Shown: positions 8,660-18,000, counted from the first letter of the stretch. The stretch is 64,000 bases of DNA from Methylococcaceae bacterium (GCA_902810705.1 CADDYU010000002.1:1-64000), one strand, 5' to 3'. The notes: a model not told the origin generated them from the sequence alone. Program-made: numbers and translations.

Positions 8660-9301
8660 GTGACGAAGAACAATTCGATTAAAGGTTTATTTGCAGCATT
8701 GCTGCTGGCAAGCCCGATTGCTGGGGCGGAATCGCAGTATCCAGCGGCGGACTTCGAGCCGGTGATAATTACTCAGGACGCCGACCTGATTGCTAAACAC
8801 AGCCAGGCCGCCAAGGAGAGGGCTTTGGCTAAGCCAGAGGCTAGCTCGACCTCGCAAGCGAAGCCCACTATAACTGAGCAGGTCAAGTCGGGGGCCGCAG
8901 AAGCTGTCGAGCAGGTTAAATCCGGTGCTGCGGATGCCAAAGAGTCGCTGTTGGCCGGAAACTATCCCATTGCTTTAATCGTGCTTGCACTGATTGGATA
9001 TGTCTTTTGGAGTACAAAGCGGTCTGGAGCTCAACCTCAGCCTCAAGGGTCCAGCCACTATGTTGCCCCCCAGCCTGAGGGAAAAACAGGAGAAACCGGA
9101 GTGGCTCGTTATCTGAAGAGTCTTTCTCCGCAATCAACCACTGCCGAAACAGGTGTTGCCAAATACTTGAAGGATCTACCGGCTTCCACGAAGGCTGCTG
9201 TAAAGGAAACCAGTGTTTCGAGGTACCTGAAGAACCTGCCTGAATCCACCAAAGCATCCGGTGAAACCGGAGTTGCCAAATACCTGAAGAATCAGCAGTG
9301 A
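8660..9301 (+). CDS. exported or membrane protein with four C-terminal ETGVAKYLK repeats, function unknown
   Basis: I do not recognise this 213-residue protein. GTG 8660 is the chosen start because GAGAGGAGG lies six bases before it and the product then begins with a clean signal peptide (about residues 1-23, ending IAGAES). Residues 73-80 and 84-91 are a tandem EQVKSGAA repeat. A hydrophobic helix at about 102-117 (NYPIALIVLALIGYVFW) is followed by KR, placing the C-terminal part in the cytoplasm if the signal peptide is cleaved. The tail holds four units of the form ET-G/S-V-A/S-R/K-YLK at 145-153, 163-171, 183-191 and 202-210, spaced by Ser/Pro/Lys-rich linkers. The gene lies directly upstream of hps-phi on the same strand. 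The open frame upstream of the GTG overlaps the HAD gene and is not coding-like. Confidence 0.75.
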   Translation: MTKNNSIKGLFAALLLASPIAGAESQYPAADFEPVIITQDADLIAKHSQAAKERALAKPEASSTSQAKPTITEQVKSGAAEAVEQVKSGAADAKESLLAGNYPIALIVLALIGYVFWSTKRSGAQPQPQGSSHYVAPQPEGKTGETGVARYLKSLSPQSTTAETGVAKYLKDLPASTKAAVKETSVSRYLKNLPESTKASGETGVAKYLKNQQ

Positions 9302-9312
9302 AGGCCTTCGGT

Positions 9313-9338
9313 AGAAAAGCGTTTGCTGCTGCTTTTCT
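9313..9338 (+). terminator. stem-loop downstream of the repeat protein gene
   Basis: AGAAAAGC at 9313-9320 pairs perfectly with GCTTTTCT at 9331-9338 across a ten-base loop, eleven bases after the stop codon. No long T run follows, so it is a weak terminator or an RNA-stabilising hairpin. Confidence 0.35.
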
Positions 9339-9437
9339 GAGAATTCGGGCAAAAGCTATCGACTTGTGAAGGTTCCGCATAGAGCGCAAAAAACCTGGGG
9401 TCGTATACTGTTTGAAAAAATGGTGAACAACCGAGAG

Positions 9438-9467
9438 TTGACACTTAACCTGCTTCTCATTTAGAGT
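9438..9467 (+). promoter_or_regulatory. candidate sigma-70 promoter of hps-phi
   Basis: TTGACA at 9438-9443 and TAGAGT at 9462-9467 are 18 bases apart, and lie 73 bases before the hps start codon. The -35 box is perfect; the -10 box is fair. Nothing else in the 238-base gap competes with it apart from the stem-loop at 9313. Confidence 0.5.
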
Positions 9468-9539
9468 TAAGAAACAATGCATTTTGAAAATGCATCCCGC
9501 GCCTTAAACAATCATATTAACCAATCGGAGTACATAACC

Positions 9540-10181
9540 ATGGCGAGACCACTGATTCAACTGGCACTAGATTCTTTGGAAAACAGCCAAACCTTAAAGC
9601 TTGCTACCCTTGCTGCTCCTTATATTGATATTATCGAAATTGGAACTCCTAATATTAAGCATAACGGGGTTAACATCGTTAGGGAATTGAAGAAAAAATT
9701 TCCGGGCAAGTTGATATTGGTCGACCTTAAGACAATGGACGCTGGTGAGTACGAAGCTACGCCATTCTATGCGGCGGGCGCTGATATTTGTACAGTTCTT
9801 GGGGTTTCCGGCCTGGCTACCATAGGCGGTGTTGTTAAGGCGGCGAATGCTCATAATGCGGAAGCGCAGGTTGATCTTATCAATGTTCCGGATAAGGTTG
9901 GCTGTGCTCGGGAAGCCGCTAAATTGGGTGCCCAGATTATTGGCGTCCATACAGGCCTTGATGCTCAGGCAGCAGGCCAGACTCCCTTTGCCGATTTGCA
10001 GAGTGTAGCGAGATTGGGTCTGCCGGTGAGAATATCGGTGGCTGGTGGAATCAAGCAGTCAACGGCCAAGCAGGTCGCTCAGGCAGGAGCGAACATCATC
10101 GTAGTGGGTGCCGCAATCTATGGAGCGGCTTCGCCTGCTGATGCGGCACGAGAAATCCGCGAGTTGGTTGAGGCGGCATAA
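9540..10181 (+). CDS. hxlA: 3-hexulose-6-phosphate synthase
   Basis: HPS condenses formaldehyde with ribulose 5-phosphate to 3-hexulose 6-phosphate, the fixation step of the ribulose monophosphate pathway. The 213-residue TIM-barrel protein starts MARPLIQLALD, as I recall for methanotroph HPS proteins, and carries the orotidine-decarboxylase-superfamily core LVDLKTMDAGEYEA, with VDLINVPDK, GVHTGLDAQAAGQTPF and SVAGGIKQSTAKQV. ATG 9540 is preferred over ATG 9477 because the extra residues are not family-like and CGGAG lies before it. The stop is one base from the phi start. Methanotroph assignment of the window rests mainly on this pair. Confidence 0.96.
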   Translation: MARPLIQLALDSLENSQTLKLATLAAPYIDIIEIGTPNIKHNGVNIVRELKKKFPGKLILVDLKTMDAGEYEATPFYAAGADICTVLGVSGLATIGGVVKAANAHNAEAQVDLINVPDKVGCAREAAKLGAQIIGVHTGLDAQAAGQTPFADLQSVARLGLPVRISVAGGIKQSTAKQVAQAGANIIVVGAAIYGAASPADAAREIRELVEAA

Positions 10182-10182
10182 T

Positions 10183-10716
10183 ATGCATCACCAGCTTATC
10201 ATAGAAAAGATTTCGGACATTCTTGCCGCGACAGATCCTACCTATGATGAAAAACTGACCCAATTGCTCGACCAAGCTCCTCGCATATTTGTCGCGGGTG
10301 CCGGGCGATCAGCCTTGGTTGCGAGGTTCTTTGCGATGAGGCTGATGCATGGTGGTTATGATGTTTATGTCGTGGGTGAGATCGTCACGCCAAGCCTTAG
10401 AAGCGGCGATCTCTTGATTGTTATTTCGGGTTCCGGCGAGACGGAGACGATATTGGCGTTCACCAAGCGAGCTAAAGAGTTAGGCGCGGTGGTTGCGCTA
10501 CTTTCAGCGAAAAGTAGCTCCACTATTGGGGATCTCGCTGATACCGTATTTCGGATTGGTAGCCCAGAACAATACGGCAAAGTTATTGGTATGCCGATGG
10601 GAACGACGTTCGAATTGTCTACCCTAATCTTTTTGGAAGCTACGATTGCACATATTATTCACGAGAAAGGAATTCCCGAGGAAGAAATGCGCACCAGGCA
10701 TGCTAATTTAGAGTAG
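10183..10716 (+). CDS. hxlB: 6-phospho-3-hexuloisomerase
   Basis: PHI converts 3-hexulose 6-phosphate to fructose 6-phosphate, the second RuMP step. The 177-residue SIS-domain protein shows FVAGAGRSALVARFFAMRLMH, the phosphosugar loop VISGSGETETI, and a C-terminal stretch FLEATIAHIIHEKGIPEEE that matches known PHI proteins closely. ATG 10183 begins one base after the hps stop; open frame further upstream belongs to the hps coding region. hps and phi form a two-gene operon closed by the terminator at 10810. Confidence 0.96.
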   Translation: MHHQLIIEKISDILAATDPTYDEKLTQLLDQAPRIFVAGAGRSALVARFFAMRLMHGGYDVYVVGEIVTPSLRSGDLLIVISGSGETETILAFTKRAKELGAVVALLSAKSSSTIGDLADTVFRIGSPEQYGKVIGMPMGTTFELSTLIFLEATIAHIIHEKGIPEEEMRTRHANLE

Positions 10717-10809
10717 CCTTAGGTAACGATAAGCTATCAATCACCCGCAGGTATTATCAAAACGGAGAAGAATACGGGAATTGGCTTTAATCTATAAAAA
10801 CAGCTATTC

Positions 10810-10840
10810 AGAGGCCGAGTAATTTACTCGGCCTCTTTTC
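10810..10840 (+). terminator. rho-independent terminator after hps-phi
   Basis: A perfect 12-bp stem (AGAGGCCGAGTA at 10810-10821, its complement at 10825-10836) with a three-base loop is followed by TTTTC. It lies 93 bases after the phi stop and is the clearest terminator in the window. Confidence 0.88.
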
Positions 10841-10871
10841 TGGAACCTACATAAATCTTCCCTCTTCTAGG

Positions 10872-11507
10872 TGTTTAGTCCCGTTGGTGTGGTGGAGTTA
10901 AGGTATTCTGACTTGCCCGCCCAGGAGGAACTCTGGGTCAGGTATTCCATGGAAGCGCCCGGACGACTGCGGCAGTGAGTCTCAAGACAACCGTGTCAAG
11001 CGAGCCAAGGCGCTAGCGGAGCGGTACGGGATCAATCCGAAGACCGTCGCGAAGCGGAAGACGCGGGACTCTGGGCAGGAGGCCTGCTGGATGGAGCCGA
11101 AAGATCGGCGCTCCACGGTGCTGCCCTCTGAACAAGAGGCGGCTTGCGTGGCCTTAAGTGACGCTCTGCCATTGGAGGATTGCCTCCATGCGCTGCAAAA
11201 GCAGCCTCCCAGCGCTGACGCGTTCCGCCCTGTATCGTCTGTTTCAGCGCCACGGCATTCCGCCGATTAGCGGAAGTGGAGGGTGAAAAGCCGGCCAAGA
11301 AGAAGTTCAAGAAATGGCCGATCGACTATCTACCACATCCACCAGGTAAAAGAGCCTCTCTAACCATTTCCTGAATGCCCGCCACTTCGTCAAACGGCTC
11401 AACACTCTCCAGGGATTAACCCCTTACGAATACATTGCCCAAGCCTGGCAAAAAAACGCAGAACTCTTCAAACTCAACTCACTCCACCACACCCCTGGGG
11501 CTAAACC
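10872..11507 (+). mobile_element. internally deleted IS481-family element
   Basis: Two inverted ends frame this stretch: 10873-10898 and the complement of 11481-11506 agree at 22 of 26 bases, sharing a perfect GGTGTGGTGGAGT core. Between them lie both ends of an IS481-family transposase but not its middle. The total of about 640 bases is roughly half of a normal element of this family. As in complete members, the 3' end of the transposase frame runs into the right end. No target duplication was evident. The element cannot move by itself. Confidence 0.75.
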
Positions 11508-11529
11508 CTTAGAATGGGAAAATAAGTGA
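10995..11529 (+). pseudogene. IS481-family transposase remnant, frame-shifted and internally deleted
   Basis: The 5' part translates in pieces as a helix-turn-helix region (ALAERYGINPKTVAKRK) and then KKRRL and ALYRLFQRHGIPPISG, with stops and frame shifts. It continues to KPAKKKFKKWPIDY, which is where the DDE catalytic domain normally begins. The sequence then jumps to the extreme C terminus, FLNARHFVKRLNTLQGLTPYEYIAQAW, ending EWENK. About 200 residues including all three catalytic acidic residues are missing. The family call rests on these two recognisable ends; the gene is non-functional. Confidence 0.75.
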
Positions 11530-11636
11530 AGTTCGGTGTTTACGCCTTGCGACCGCCCTCGTGGAACTCGATAAGGGATTGGAAGGCGCCCTTCCGCTCG
11601 CGTTGGGCGGTGAAGAAGGGCGGTGGACTTCACGGC

Positions 11637-12938
11637 TCAGGCGGGAGATGGCCGCTGATTGGGCGGAACATAGCTTCGGACGGGTGAGCCGTCGTAGATT
11701 TGGCGAGGGCGCGCGATGCGCATGCCAGGCTCCTCGATCATTTCCTTCCAGTGGGCGATCCAGCCGGGCAGGCGGCCCAGGGCGAACATCACCGTGAACA
11801 TGTTGGTCGGAATGCACATGGCGCGGTAGAGGATCCCCGAATAGAAGTCGACGTTCGGATAAAGCTTCCGCTCGATGAAATAGGAGTCGGTCAAGGCCAC
11901 TTCCTCGAGTTCCTTGGCGATGTCCAAAATGGGATCGTGGATTCCCAGCTGATTCAATACATCATCGCAATATTTTTTGAGGATCGTGGCGCGCGGGTCG
12001 TAGTTCTTGTACACCCGATGGCCGAAGCCCATGAGCTTGAACGGGTCGTTCTTGTCTTTGGCCTTGTCGATGTATTTCTTGTAGTTGCAGTCGTCCTCCG
12101 CGATGGCCTCCAGCATCTCGATGACCATCTGGTTGGCGCCGCCATGCAGGGGACCCCATAGGGCGCAGATGCCGGCGGAAATGGAGGCGAACAGATTGGC
12201 CTTGGAAGAACCCACCATGCGCACCGTGGACGTGGAACAGTTCTGTTCGTGGTCGGCGTGCAGAATGAACAGCACGTCGAGAGCTTTCCGGATGACCTCG
12301 TTCGGCTCGTAGGGGTTCATCGGGGTGGTGAACATCATGTGCATGAAGTTGGACAGATAGTCCAGTTCCGGCCGGCTATAGACGAAAGCCTCGCCCACCG
12401 AGCGTTTGTAGGCGAAGGCGGCCAGCACGCGCACCTTGGATAGCAGCCGGGTGATGGTCTGATCCATCTCCCTGGGGGTGGGGTTCGGCGCCAGCAATTC
12501 CGGGTGGTACACGGAAAGCGAGCACACCATCGCGGAGAGAATGGCCATGGGGTGGGCGTGGCCGGGGTAAGAGGTGAAAAAGCTTTTCATGTCCTCATGG
12601 ATGAGCGAATGCCTGAGGACCCTCTCCTTGAACGCGCTGAACTGATCCGGGGTCGGCAACTCCCCATAAATGAGGAGATAGCAAACTTCCATAAAGGTGG
12701 ATTTCTCGCAAAGCTCGGCGATGTCATAGCCTCGATAGCGTAAGATGCCTTGGTCCCCGTCGATAAAGGTGATCGCGGACTTGCAGGCGCCCGTATTGGC
12801 GTAACCGGGATCCAAGGTCACATAACCGGTCGTGCCGTACAGATGGGTAATGTCGACGCCCTTTTCGTTCTCGGTGCCAACGACGATGGGCAGTTCGACA
12901 ATTGTTCCCTCCAGTTCGAGTTTCGCTGTATCTGCCAT
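11637..12938 (-). CDS. gltA: citrate synthase (type II)
   Basis: Citrate synthase condenses acetyl-CoA and oxaloacetate at the entry of the TCA cycle. The 433-residue protein resembles the hexameric, NADH-sensitive type of Gram-negative bacteria. Visible landmarks are DGDQGILRYRGYDIAELCE, the substrate/catalytic histidines in HADHEQNCSTSTVR and GPLHGGANQ, GFGHRVYKNYDPRA with the third histidine, and the catalytic aspartate in NVDFYSGI. The start ATG is preceded by AAGGGTAA, a fair ribosome site. It is monocistronic: a relic IS lies downstream and the 223-base gap upstream shows no further gene. Methanotrophs use this enzyme mainly for biosynthesis. Confidence 0.97.
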   Translation of the reverse strand: MADTAKLELEGTIVELPIVVGTENEKGVDITHLYGTTGYVTLDPGYANTGACKSAITFIDGDQGILRYRGYDIAELCEKSTFMEVCYLLIYGELPTPDQFSAFKERVLRHSLIHEDMKSFFTSYPGHAHPMAILSAMVCSLSVYHPELLAPNPTPREMDQTITRLLSKVRVLAAFAYKRSVGEAFVYSRPELDYLSNFMHMMFTTPMNPYEPNEVIRKALDVLFILHADHEQNCSTSTVRMVGSSKANLFASISAGICALWGPLHGGANQMVIEMLEAIAEDDCNYKKYIDKAKDKNDPFKLMGFGHRVYKNYDPRATILKKYCDDVLNQLGIHDPILDIAKELEEVALTDSYFIERKLYPNVDFYSGILYRAMCIPTNMFTVMFALGRLPGWIAHWKEMIEEPGMRIARPRQIYDGSPVRSYVPPNQRPSPA

Positions 12939-13161
12939 GGCGGTTTACCCTTGCAAAAGCTAAATTTCCTCAGGGCAGTGTAACGATAAGGTGTAGCGCG
13001 GCGCTAGCCTGCATAAATTCAGGGTAGGCGCCGCCGTTCCGGTCCGCGTGCTTGAACCCGTCTGAACCGCCAATAATCGCTGCATCCAGCGCCGCCACAT
13101 CGTCGTCCTGGAAACAGGCTATTCACGATAAGCCTTTGCAATTTGCTCGGAATTCGTCTCT

Positions 13162-13842
13162 TCAGGGTGCGATTTCAGCGAAAGGGACGTCCAGCAGCCG
13201 ATAGAAAGGCCAATCCTTGAAATTAAAATGCCACCACTCGTTTTCCGAGATTTCGAAGCCTACGGCGGTCATGGCCCGCCGCAAGATGTCCCTCGAGCGC
13301 CGCGCCTCCGGTGTGCCGCCGGCATAGTCGGGGTAAGCCCGGGCGGAGAATTCGTCGTAGTCGCTCGGCATGTCGGCTTCCCGGCCGGATTTTAGATCAT
13401 AGAGGCCGACATCCACGGCGCATCCTCGGTTGTGCTTCGAGCCGATCTCGGGATCGGCCACGAAGCCATTTCGCTGCTCATCCTCGCTGGCCGAATCCCA
13501 CAGGGCCTTTGTCACCGACCAGGGCCGATAAGCGTCATAGACGAGAATGCCGAATCCCTCAGCCTTTAGCTTCCGGTGAGCGCGGACCAGTGCCTCGGCG
13601 GCGGGCCGTTGCAGGAAGGCTCGGGGCTGGGGGTACAGCGGCCGGCCGGTGAAGTTGTCGGCGGTGGCGTAGCGGATGTCGAGGCGGATCGTGGGGTCGA
13701 GCTTGATGATTTCCACCAGGTCCGGAGCGCGGAACTGGCCAAGCTCCCGGGGCGGGCCGGTGAGGCAAGCAGTGAGCAGGCCCGGCAGGATCAGAGCGAG
13801 CAAGGCGAGGGACCGGCAAAGGAGCATGACTGAATGGCGCAC
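13162..13842 (-). CDS. D-alanyl-D-alanine dipeptidase (VanX/DdpX family lipoprotein)
   Basis: Peptidase family M15D hydrolyses D-Ala-D-Ala dipeptides. The 226-residue product carries the metal-binding motif SKHNRGCAVDVGLYDL and the C-terminal catalytic pair EWWHFNF, with YDAYRPWSVTKALWD between the N-terminal domain and the active site. It opens with a lipoprotein signal (LLTAC, cysteine at residue 26), so it probably works at the cell envelope in peptidoglycan turnover or D-alanine salvage rather than in vancomycin resistance, since no vanHA partner is present. An internal ATG five codons later is an equally possible start. Confidence 0.88.
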   Translation of the reverse strand: MRHSVMLLCRSLALLALILPGLLTACLTGPPRELGQFRAPDLVEIIKLDPTIRLDIRYATADNFTGRPLYPQPRAFLQRPAAEALVRAHRKLKAEGFGILVYDAYRPWSVTKALWDSASEDEQRNGFVADPEIGSKHNRGCAVDVGLYDLKSGREADMPSDYDEFSARAYPDYAGGTPEARRSRDILRRAMTAVGFEISENEWWHFNFKDWPFYRLLDVPFAEIAP

Positions 13843-13983
13843 GGAAAAAGATTCGCTTCTCAGGAGGGCGGGGGAATTCTAACCTGATCGCCAGGCAAAG
13901 ACCTCGCAAGGCGGGAAGACAGCGGCCGATGCCTCACCACCCGCCTCAAGCGCGCGTTGCGCTGGCCGTCCAAGACCTTGCAG

Positions 13984-14691
13984 TCAATCGCCTGTGGGCG
14001 TGATCTTGAACTCGCGCACCTGTTCCAGGCCGCGCAAGGCATCCGACAGCTTGGCGTAGTTACGGGTGTTGGTCGTCCGAAGAATCATGCGGTATTCAAA
14101 GAAGCGTCCGTCGTTCGTGACGCGATAATTCATGTTGGCGATGGTGAAGCCGTGGCTCCTCAGGAGCTTTCTCAAGTCGTCTTCCGGCATCACCCGGTCT
14201 CTCTCGAATCCGATATGGTGATGCGCATAGGATTGGGAGGGCATCTTGAGCTCGATCCAGCGGAACAGGGAAAGCGTGCCCAAGGCCAGCCCGGTGGTGA
14301 AAATGGCCGGAAAGTAGAACCCCACGCCCATCAATATGCCGATCGCGGCGGTAAGCCAGATGGAGGCCGCGGTCGTCAGTCCGCGTATGCTGAAGCCTTC
14401 CTTGAAGATCACCCCCGCCCCCAGAAAGCCGATGCCGGTCATGATGCCTTGGGCCATGCGGGTCGGGTCGGTCCGGATGGTCTCGAGCGGCACGCCGGGC
14501 AGCCATTGCCCCTGGTAAAGCGCCAGCAGCATCAGCAGGCTGGACGAAAGACAGACCAGCATATGGGTCCTGAAACCGGCGGGGCGGCCGTGGAAACTTC
14601 GCTCGAGGCCGATCAAGCCACCCGCTGCCAAGGCGCTCAACAGGCGGATGGCGATGTTGGCGTGTTCCCCGTGAAAAAGGATGTCCAGCAT
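13984..14691 (-). CDS. MgtC/SapB family membrane protein
   Basis: This 235-residue integral membrane protein shows the MgtC signature: ALAAGGLIGLERSFHGRPAGFRTHMLV, then GIGFLGAGVIFKEG and GLTTAASIWLTAAIGI. Four to five hydrophobic segments fill residues 15-150. The C-terminal soluble part (about 155-235) resembles the ACT-like tail of longer MgtC homologues. Family members affect growth in low magnesium or survival in macrophages, often through F1Fo ATP synthase, but the function of plain SapB-type homologues is not settled. It stands 141 bases upstream of the dipeptidase on the same strand. Confidence 0.88.
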   Translation of the reverse strand: MLDILFHGEHANIAIRLLSALAAGGLIGLERSFHGRPAGFRTHMLVCLSSSLLMLLALYQGQWLPGVPLETIRTDPTRMAQGIMTGIGFLGAGVIFKEGFSIRGLTTAASIWLTAAIGILMGVGFYFPAIFTTGLALGTLSLFRWIELKMPSQSYAHHHIGFERDRVMPEDDLRKLLRSHGFTIANMNYRVTNDGRFFEYRMILRTTNTRNYAKLSDALRGLEQVREFKITPTGD

Positions 14692-14978
14692 TGAAGGTAT
14701 CTCCGCTAAGTTGGAGAGCCGGAATTTCGCCTTACCGTTCCCGGCGATCGGCGCCTAGGCCGCGATGATCCGCGACCGGCGGAAAGCCGCTGGAGCCGAG
14801 CCGGCTTCGAAGAAGGCGTCCAGCCAACTTGCCCGCCCCGAAGCCAAATGTGAGAATATCCAACCATTCGGAGCCGGGTCGAAGCATTATTATTTATAGA
14901 TTGGCCCGGTGATCTCATCGAATGACCTCCGGGAACGTGGCCAACGTTCCGTTTTTTTGCCTGCGGGAGAGCCGTCAC

Positions 14979-15680
14979 ATGCCTATCAACGAACCCTGGA
15001 TCGCGCCTTCGATCTTGTCCGCCGACTTTGCCCGTCTCGGCGAGGAGGTGGAAAACGTTCTGAAATCCGGTGCCGACATCGTCCATTTCGACGTGATGGA
15101 CAATCACTACGTGCCTAACCTGACCATCGGCCCCCTGGTCTGCGAGGCGCTGCGGAAGTACGGCGTGACCGCGCCCATCGACGTGCATCTGATGGTGAAA
15201 CCCGTCGACCGCATCATCCCCGATTTCGCCAAGGCCGGGGCCAGCTACATCACCTTTCACCCGGAGGCCTCCGAGCACATCGACCGTAGCCTGCAACTCA
15301 TCAAGGATTCGGGCTGCAAGGCGGGCCTCGTGTTCAATCCGGCGACGCCGCTCGATTACCTCGATTACCTGATGGACAAGCTGGACATGATCCTCCTGAT
15401 GTCCGTGAACCCCGGTTTCGGCGGCCAGTCCTTCATTCCCTACGTGCTGGACAAGCTGCGCGAGGTCCGCCGGCGGATCGACGAGAGCGGCCGTAACATC
15501 CGCCTGGAAATCGACGGCGGGGTAAATCCCAAGAACATCCGCGAAATCGCCGCCGCCGGCGCCGATACCTTCGTGGCCGGTTCCGCCGTGTTCGGCGCGG
15601 GCCAGGAGAGCGACCCGAACCGCTACGACAGCATCATCGGCGCGCTCAAGGCCGAGATCGCCAAGGCCGGGGCTCTCTAA
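14979..15680 (+). CDS. rpe: ribulose-phosphate 3-epimerase
   Basis: Rpe interconverts ribulose 5-phosphate and xylulose 5-phosphate. In a RuMP organism it helps regenerate the formaldehyde acceptor used by HPS. The 233-residue TIM barrel shows [34 protein letters not shown], the catalytic [23 protein letters not shown] and [13 protein letters not shown] 14979 has CGGGAGAG eight bases before it; the open frame above it is not family-like. Its stop overlaps the gph start (TAATG), so the two genes are translationally coupled. Confidence 0.97.
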   Translation: MPINEPWIAPSILSADFARLGEEVENVLKSGADIVHFDVMDNHYVPNLTIGPLVCEALRKYGVTAPIDVHLMVKPVDRIIPDFAKAGASYITFHPEASEHIDRSLQLIKDSGCKAGLVFNPATPLDYLDYLMDKLDMILLMSVNPGFGGQSFIPYVLDKLREVRRRIDESGRNIRLEIDGGVNPKNIREIAAAGADTFVAGSAVFGAGQESDPNRYDSIIGALKAEIAKAGAL

Positions 15681-16363
15681 TGCTGGCCCGGAAGCCTGAG
15701 CTCATCGTCTTCGACCTGGACGGCACGCTGGTGGACAGCGCGCCGGATATCGCCTACGCGGTCGATACCATGCTGACCCGGCTGAACCGGCCTCAAGCCG
15801 GCGAGCAAAAGGTCAGGGACTGGATCGGCAACGGGGTCGCCATGTTGGTGAAGCGCGCCCTGACCGGCGAGTTGTGGCCGGAAGCCGAGCCACTCGGTTT
15901 CGACGAGGCGCTTCCTCTGTTCATGGATATTTACGAAGCGAACATCTGCGATCGTAGCCGGCTGTTCGATGGCGTGGCGGAGGGCTTGGCGCAGCTCAAG
16001 GCGGCGGGCTATCGCCTCGCCTGCAACACCAACAAGAATTCGCGTTTCACGCTCCCGCTGCTGGATCAGCTCGGGGTTTCGCACTATTTCGACTTCGTCG
16101 GCTGCGGCGATCAGTTCGAGAAGCAGAAGCCCGATCCCGAGCCCCTCCTGAAAACCGCCGAGCGGCTCGGCGTCCAGCCCGCCCGCAGCCTCATGGTCGG
16201 CGATTCCGCGAACGACGCCTTGGCCGCGCGGAATGCCGGCTTCATGCTGGTCTGCGTGCCTTATGGCTATCATGGCGGCGCCGGGGTGGAAGTCCTGGAG
16301 CCGGACGCCATCGTGGAATCCTTTATCGAGCTGCCTGCCTTGTGCGAGGAGACGGCCGGGTAA
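15680..16363 (+). CDS. gph: phosphoglycolate phosphatase
   Basis: Gph removes phosphate from 2-phosphoglycolate, formed by DNA 3'-end repair and, where RuBisCO is present, by oxygenation. The 227-residue HAD protein has motif I FDLDGTLVDSAPDIAYAV, motif II CNTNKNSRFTLPLL, the lysine in KQKPDPEPLL, and motif IV MVGDSANDALAARNAG. The rpe-gph-trpE order is common in proteobacteria, which supports Gph over other HAD phosphatases. ATG 15680 overlaps the rpe stop by one base. Confidence 0.93.
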   Translation: MLARKPELIVFDLDGTLVDSAPDIAYAVDTMLTRLNRPQAGEQKVRDWIGNGVAMLVKRALTGELWPEAEPLGFDEALPLFMDIYEANICDRSRLFDGVAEGLAQLKAAGYRLACNTNKNSRFTLPLLDQLGVSHYFDFVGCGDQFEKQKPDPEPLLKTAERLGVQPARSLMVGDSANDALAARNAGFMLVCVPYGYHGGAGVEVLEPDAIVESFIELPALCEETAG

Positions 16364-16512
16364 ACCCATGAGCCGGCGTATTCTGAAAGAGCGATGGCGT
16401 CGCTGAAATCCCCGACGTAGAGGTGCCGCGCGCTTCTATGATTCCTGCGGGTACGCACGGCGTACCCTCCAACCCTCGGGATCGATTCGGTCCAAAATCA
16501 ACGGAAAACAAC

Positions 16513-18000
16513 ATGACGCCCGAACACTTTCAGCATTACGCCGAACAAGGCTATAACCGCATTCCGGTCTCCCGCGAGGTGCTGGCCGACCTCGACACCC
16601 CGCTGAGCGCCTATCTCAAGCTGGCCGACGGGCCTTATTCCTATCTGTTCGAATCGGTGCAGGGCGGCGAGCAGTGGGGCCGCTATTCCATCATCGGCCT
16701 GCCGTGCCGCACCCTCATTACCGTACGCGGCCTCGATATCATCGTCGAGCGGGACGGCCGGCTCGCCGAGGCGGTCTCGGCAGACAACCCGCTCGACTGG
16801 ATTCGGGAGTTCGCGGCCCGCTACAAGGTGCCACGCCTCGAGGGGCTGCCCCGCTTCACCGGCGGCCTGGTGGGCTATTTCGGTTATGAAACCATTCGCT
16901 ATATCGAGCCGAAATTGCACCGCGACAAGCCCGATCCCATCGGGGTTCCGGACATCCTCTTGATGGTCTCGGAAGAGGTGCTGGTGTTCGATAATCTCAA
17001 GGGCCGGCTCCTGGTGATCACCCACGCCGACCCGAGCGAGCCGAACGCCTATTACGCCGCTCAGGACCGGCTGGAAATGCTGATCCGGGGACTCCGCCAG
17101 AACCGTCTGCCGATAGCCGCCGCGCCACCCGCGTCAAGGCGAGTGGACGAAAGCGAGTTCGTCTCCGGCTTTACCCAGGAGGGCTATGAGGACGGCGTGC
17201 GGCGGATCAAGGATTACATCGTCGAGGGTGACGTGATGCAGGTAGTCTTGTCCCAGCGCATGTCGATTCCCTATTCGGCCCCGCCCCTGAACCTTTATCG
17301 GGCGCTCCGTGGCCTGAACCCCTCGCCCTACATGTTTCATCTGAATCTCAAGAACTTTCAGGTGGTCGGTTCCTCGCCGGAAATCCTGGTGCGCCTCGAA
17401 GACGGCACCGTGACGGTGCGCCCCATCGCCGGCACCCGCCGCCGCGGCAGCACCCAGGAAGAGGATTTGGCGCTGGAGCGGGAGCTTCTGGCCGATCCCA
17501 AGGAAATCGCCGAGCATTTGATGCTGATCGACCTCGGCCGCAACGATGCCGGTCGGGTGGCGGAAACCGGCACGGTCAAGCTCACCGAGCGGATGATCGT
17601 CGAACGCTATTCCCACGTCATGCACATCGTCTCCAACGTCACGGGGCATCTCGCGGAGGGGAAGGACGCTTTCGACGTGCTCAAGGCCACGTTTCCCGCC
17701 GGCACGGTGAGCGGCGCGCCGAAAATCCGCGCCATGCAAATCATCGCCGAGCTGGAGCCGGTCAAGCGCGGCGTCTATTCCGGCGCCGTGGGCTACATCG
17801 GCTGGTCCGGCAATCTCGACACCGCCATCGCCATCCGCACCGCCCTCATCAAGGACGGACAGCTGCACATCCAGGCTGGGGCCGGCGTGGTGCACGATTC
17901 CGTCCCGCGCAACGAGTGGGAGGAGACCCTGAACAAGGGCCGCGCCATCTTTCACGCGGTCGCCCTGGCCGAGGCGGGCCTGGAAGGAGGCCAATCATGA
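16513..18000 (+). CDS. trpE: anthranilate synthase component I
   Basis: TrpE makes anthranilate from chorismate with ammonia delivered by TrpG, the first step to tryptophan. The 495-residue protein has the N-terminal domain with [23 protein letters not shown], which includes the tryptophan feedback site region, and the chorismate-binding core: [57 protein letters not shown] and QAGAGVV. ATG 16513 was chosen over the longer open frame because family similarity begins there. The stop overlaps the trpG start (ATGA). I saw no leader peptide or attenuator. Confidence 0.96.
   Translation: MTPEHFQHYAEQGYNRIPVSREVLADLDTPLSAYLKLADGPYSYLFESVQGGEQWGRYSIIGLPCRTLITVRGLDIIVERDGRLAEAVSADNPLDWIREFAARYKVPRLEGLPRFTGGLVGYFGYETIRYIEPKLHRDKPDPIGVPDILLMVSEEVLVFDNLKGRLLVITHADPSEPNAYYAAQDRLEMLIRGLRQNRLPIAAAPPASRRVDESEFVSGFTQEGYEDGVRRIKDYIVEGDVMQVVLSQRMSIPYSAPPLNLYRALRGLNPSPYMFHLNLKNFQVVGSSPEILVRLEDGTVTVRPIAGTRRRGSTQEEDLALERELLADPKEIAEHLMLIDLGRNDAGRVAETGTVKLTERMIVERYSHVMHIVSNVTGHLAEGKDAFDVLKATFPAGTVSGAPKIRAMQIIAELEPVKRGVYSGAVGYIGWSGNLDTAIAIRTALIKDGQLHIQAGAGVVHDSVPRNEWEETLNKGRAIFHAVALAEAGLEGGQS

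Noticed and set aside
8381-9365. Similar words GAATTTCGGCAAAAGCT and GAATTCGGGCAAAAGCT on both sides of the repeat protein gene
   Set aside because: Only about 17 bases with two differences; too little to call an attachment site or element ends.
8916-9482. A 188-codon minus-strand frame across the repeat protein gene
   Set aside because: Its residues (many Trp, Gln, Phe) mirror the repeat codons on the other strand, and it has no ribosome site; the plus-strand frame has a signal peptide and ribosome site.
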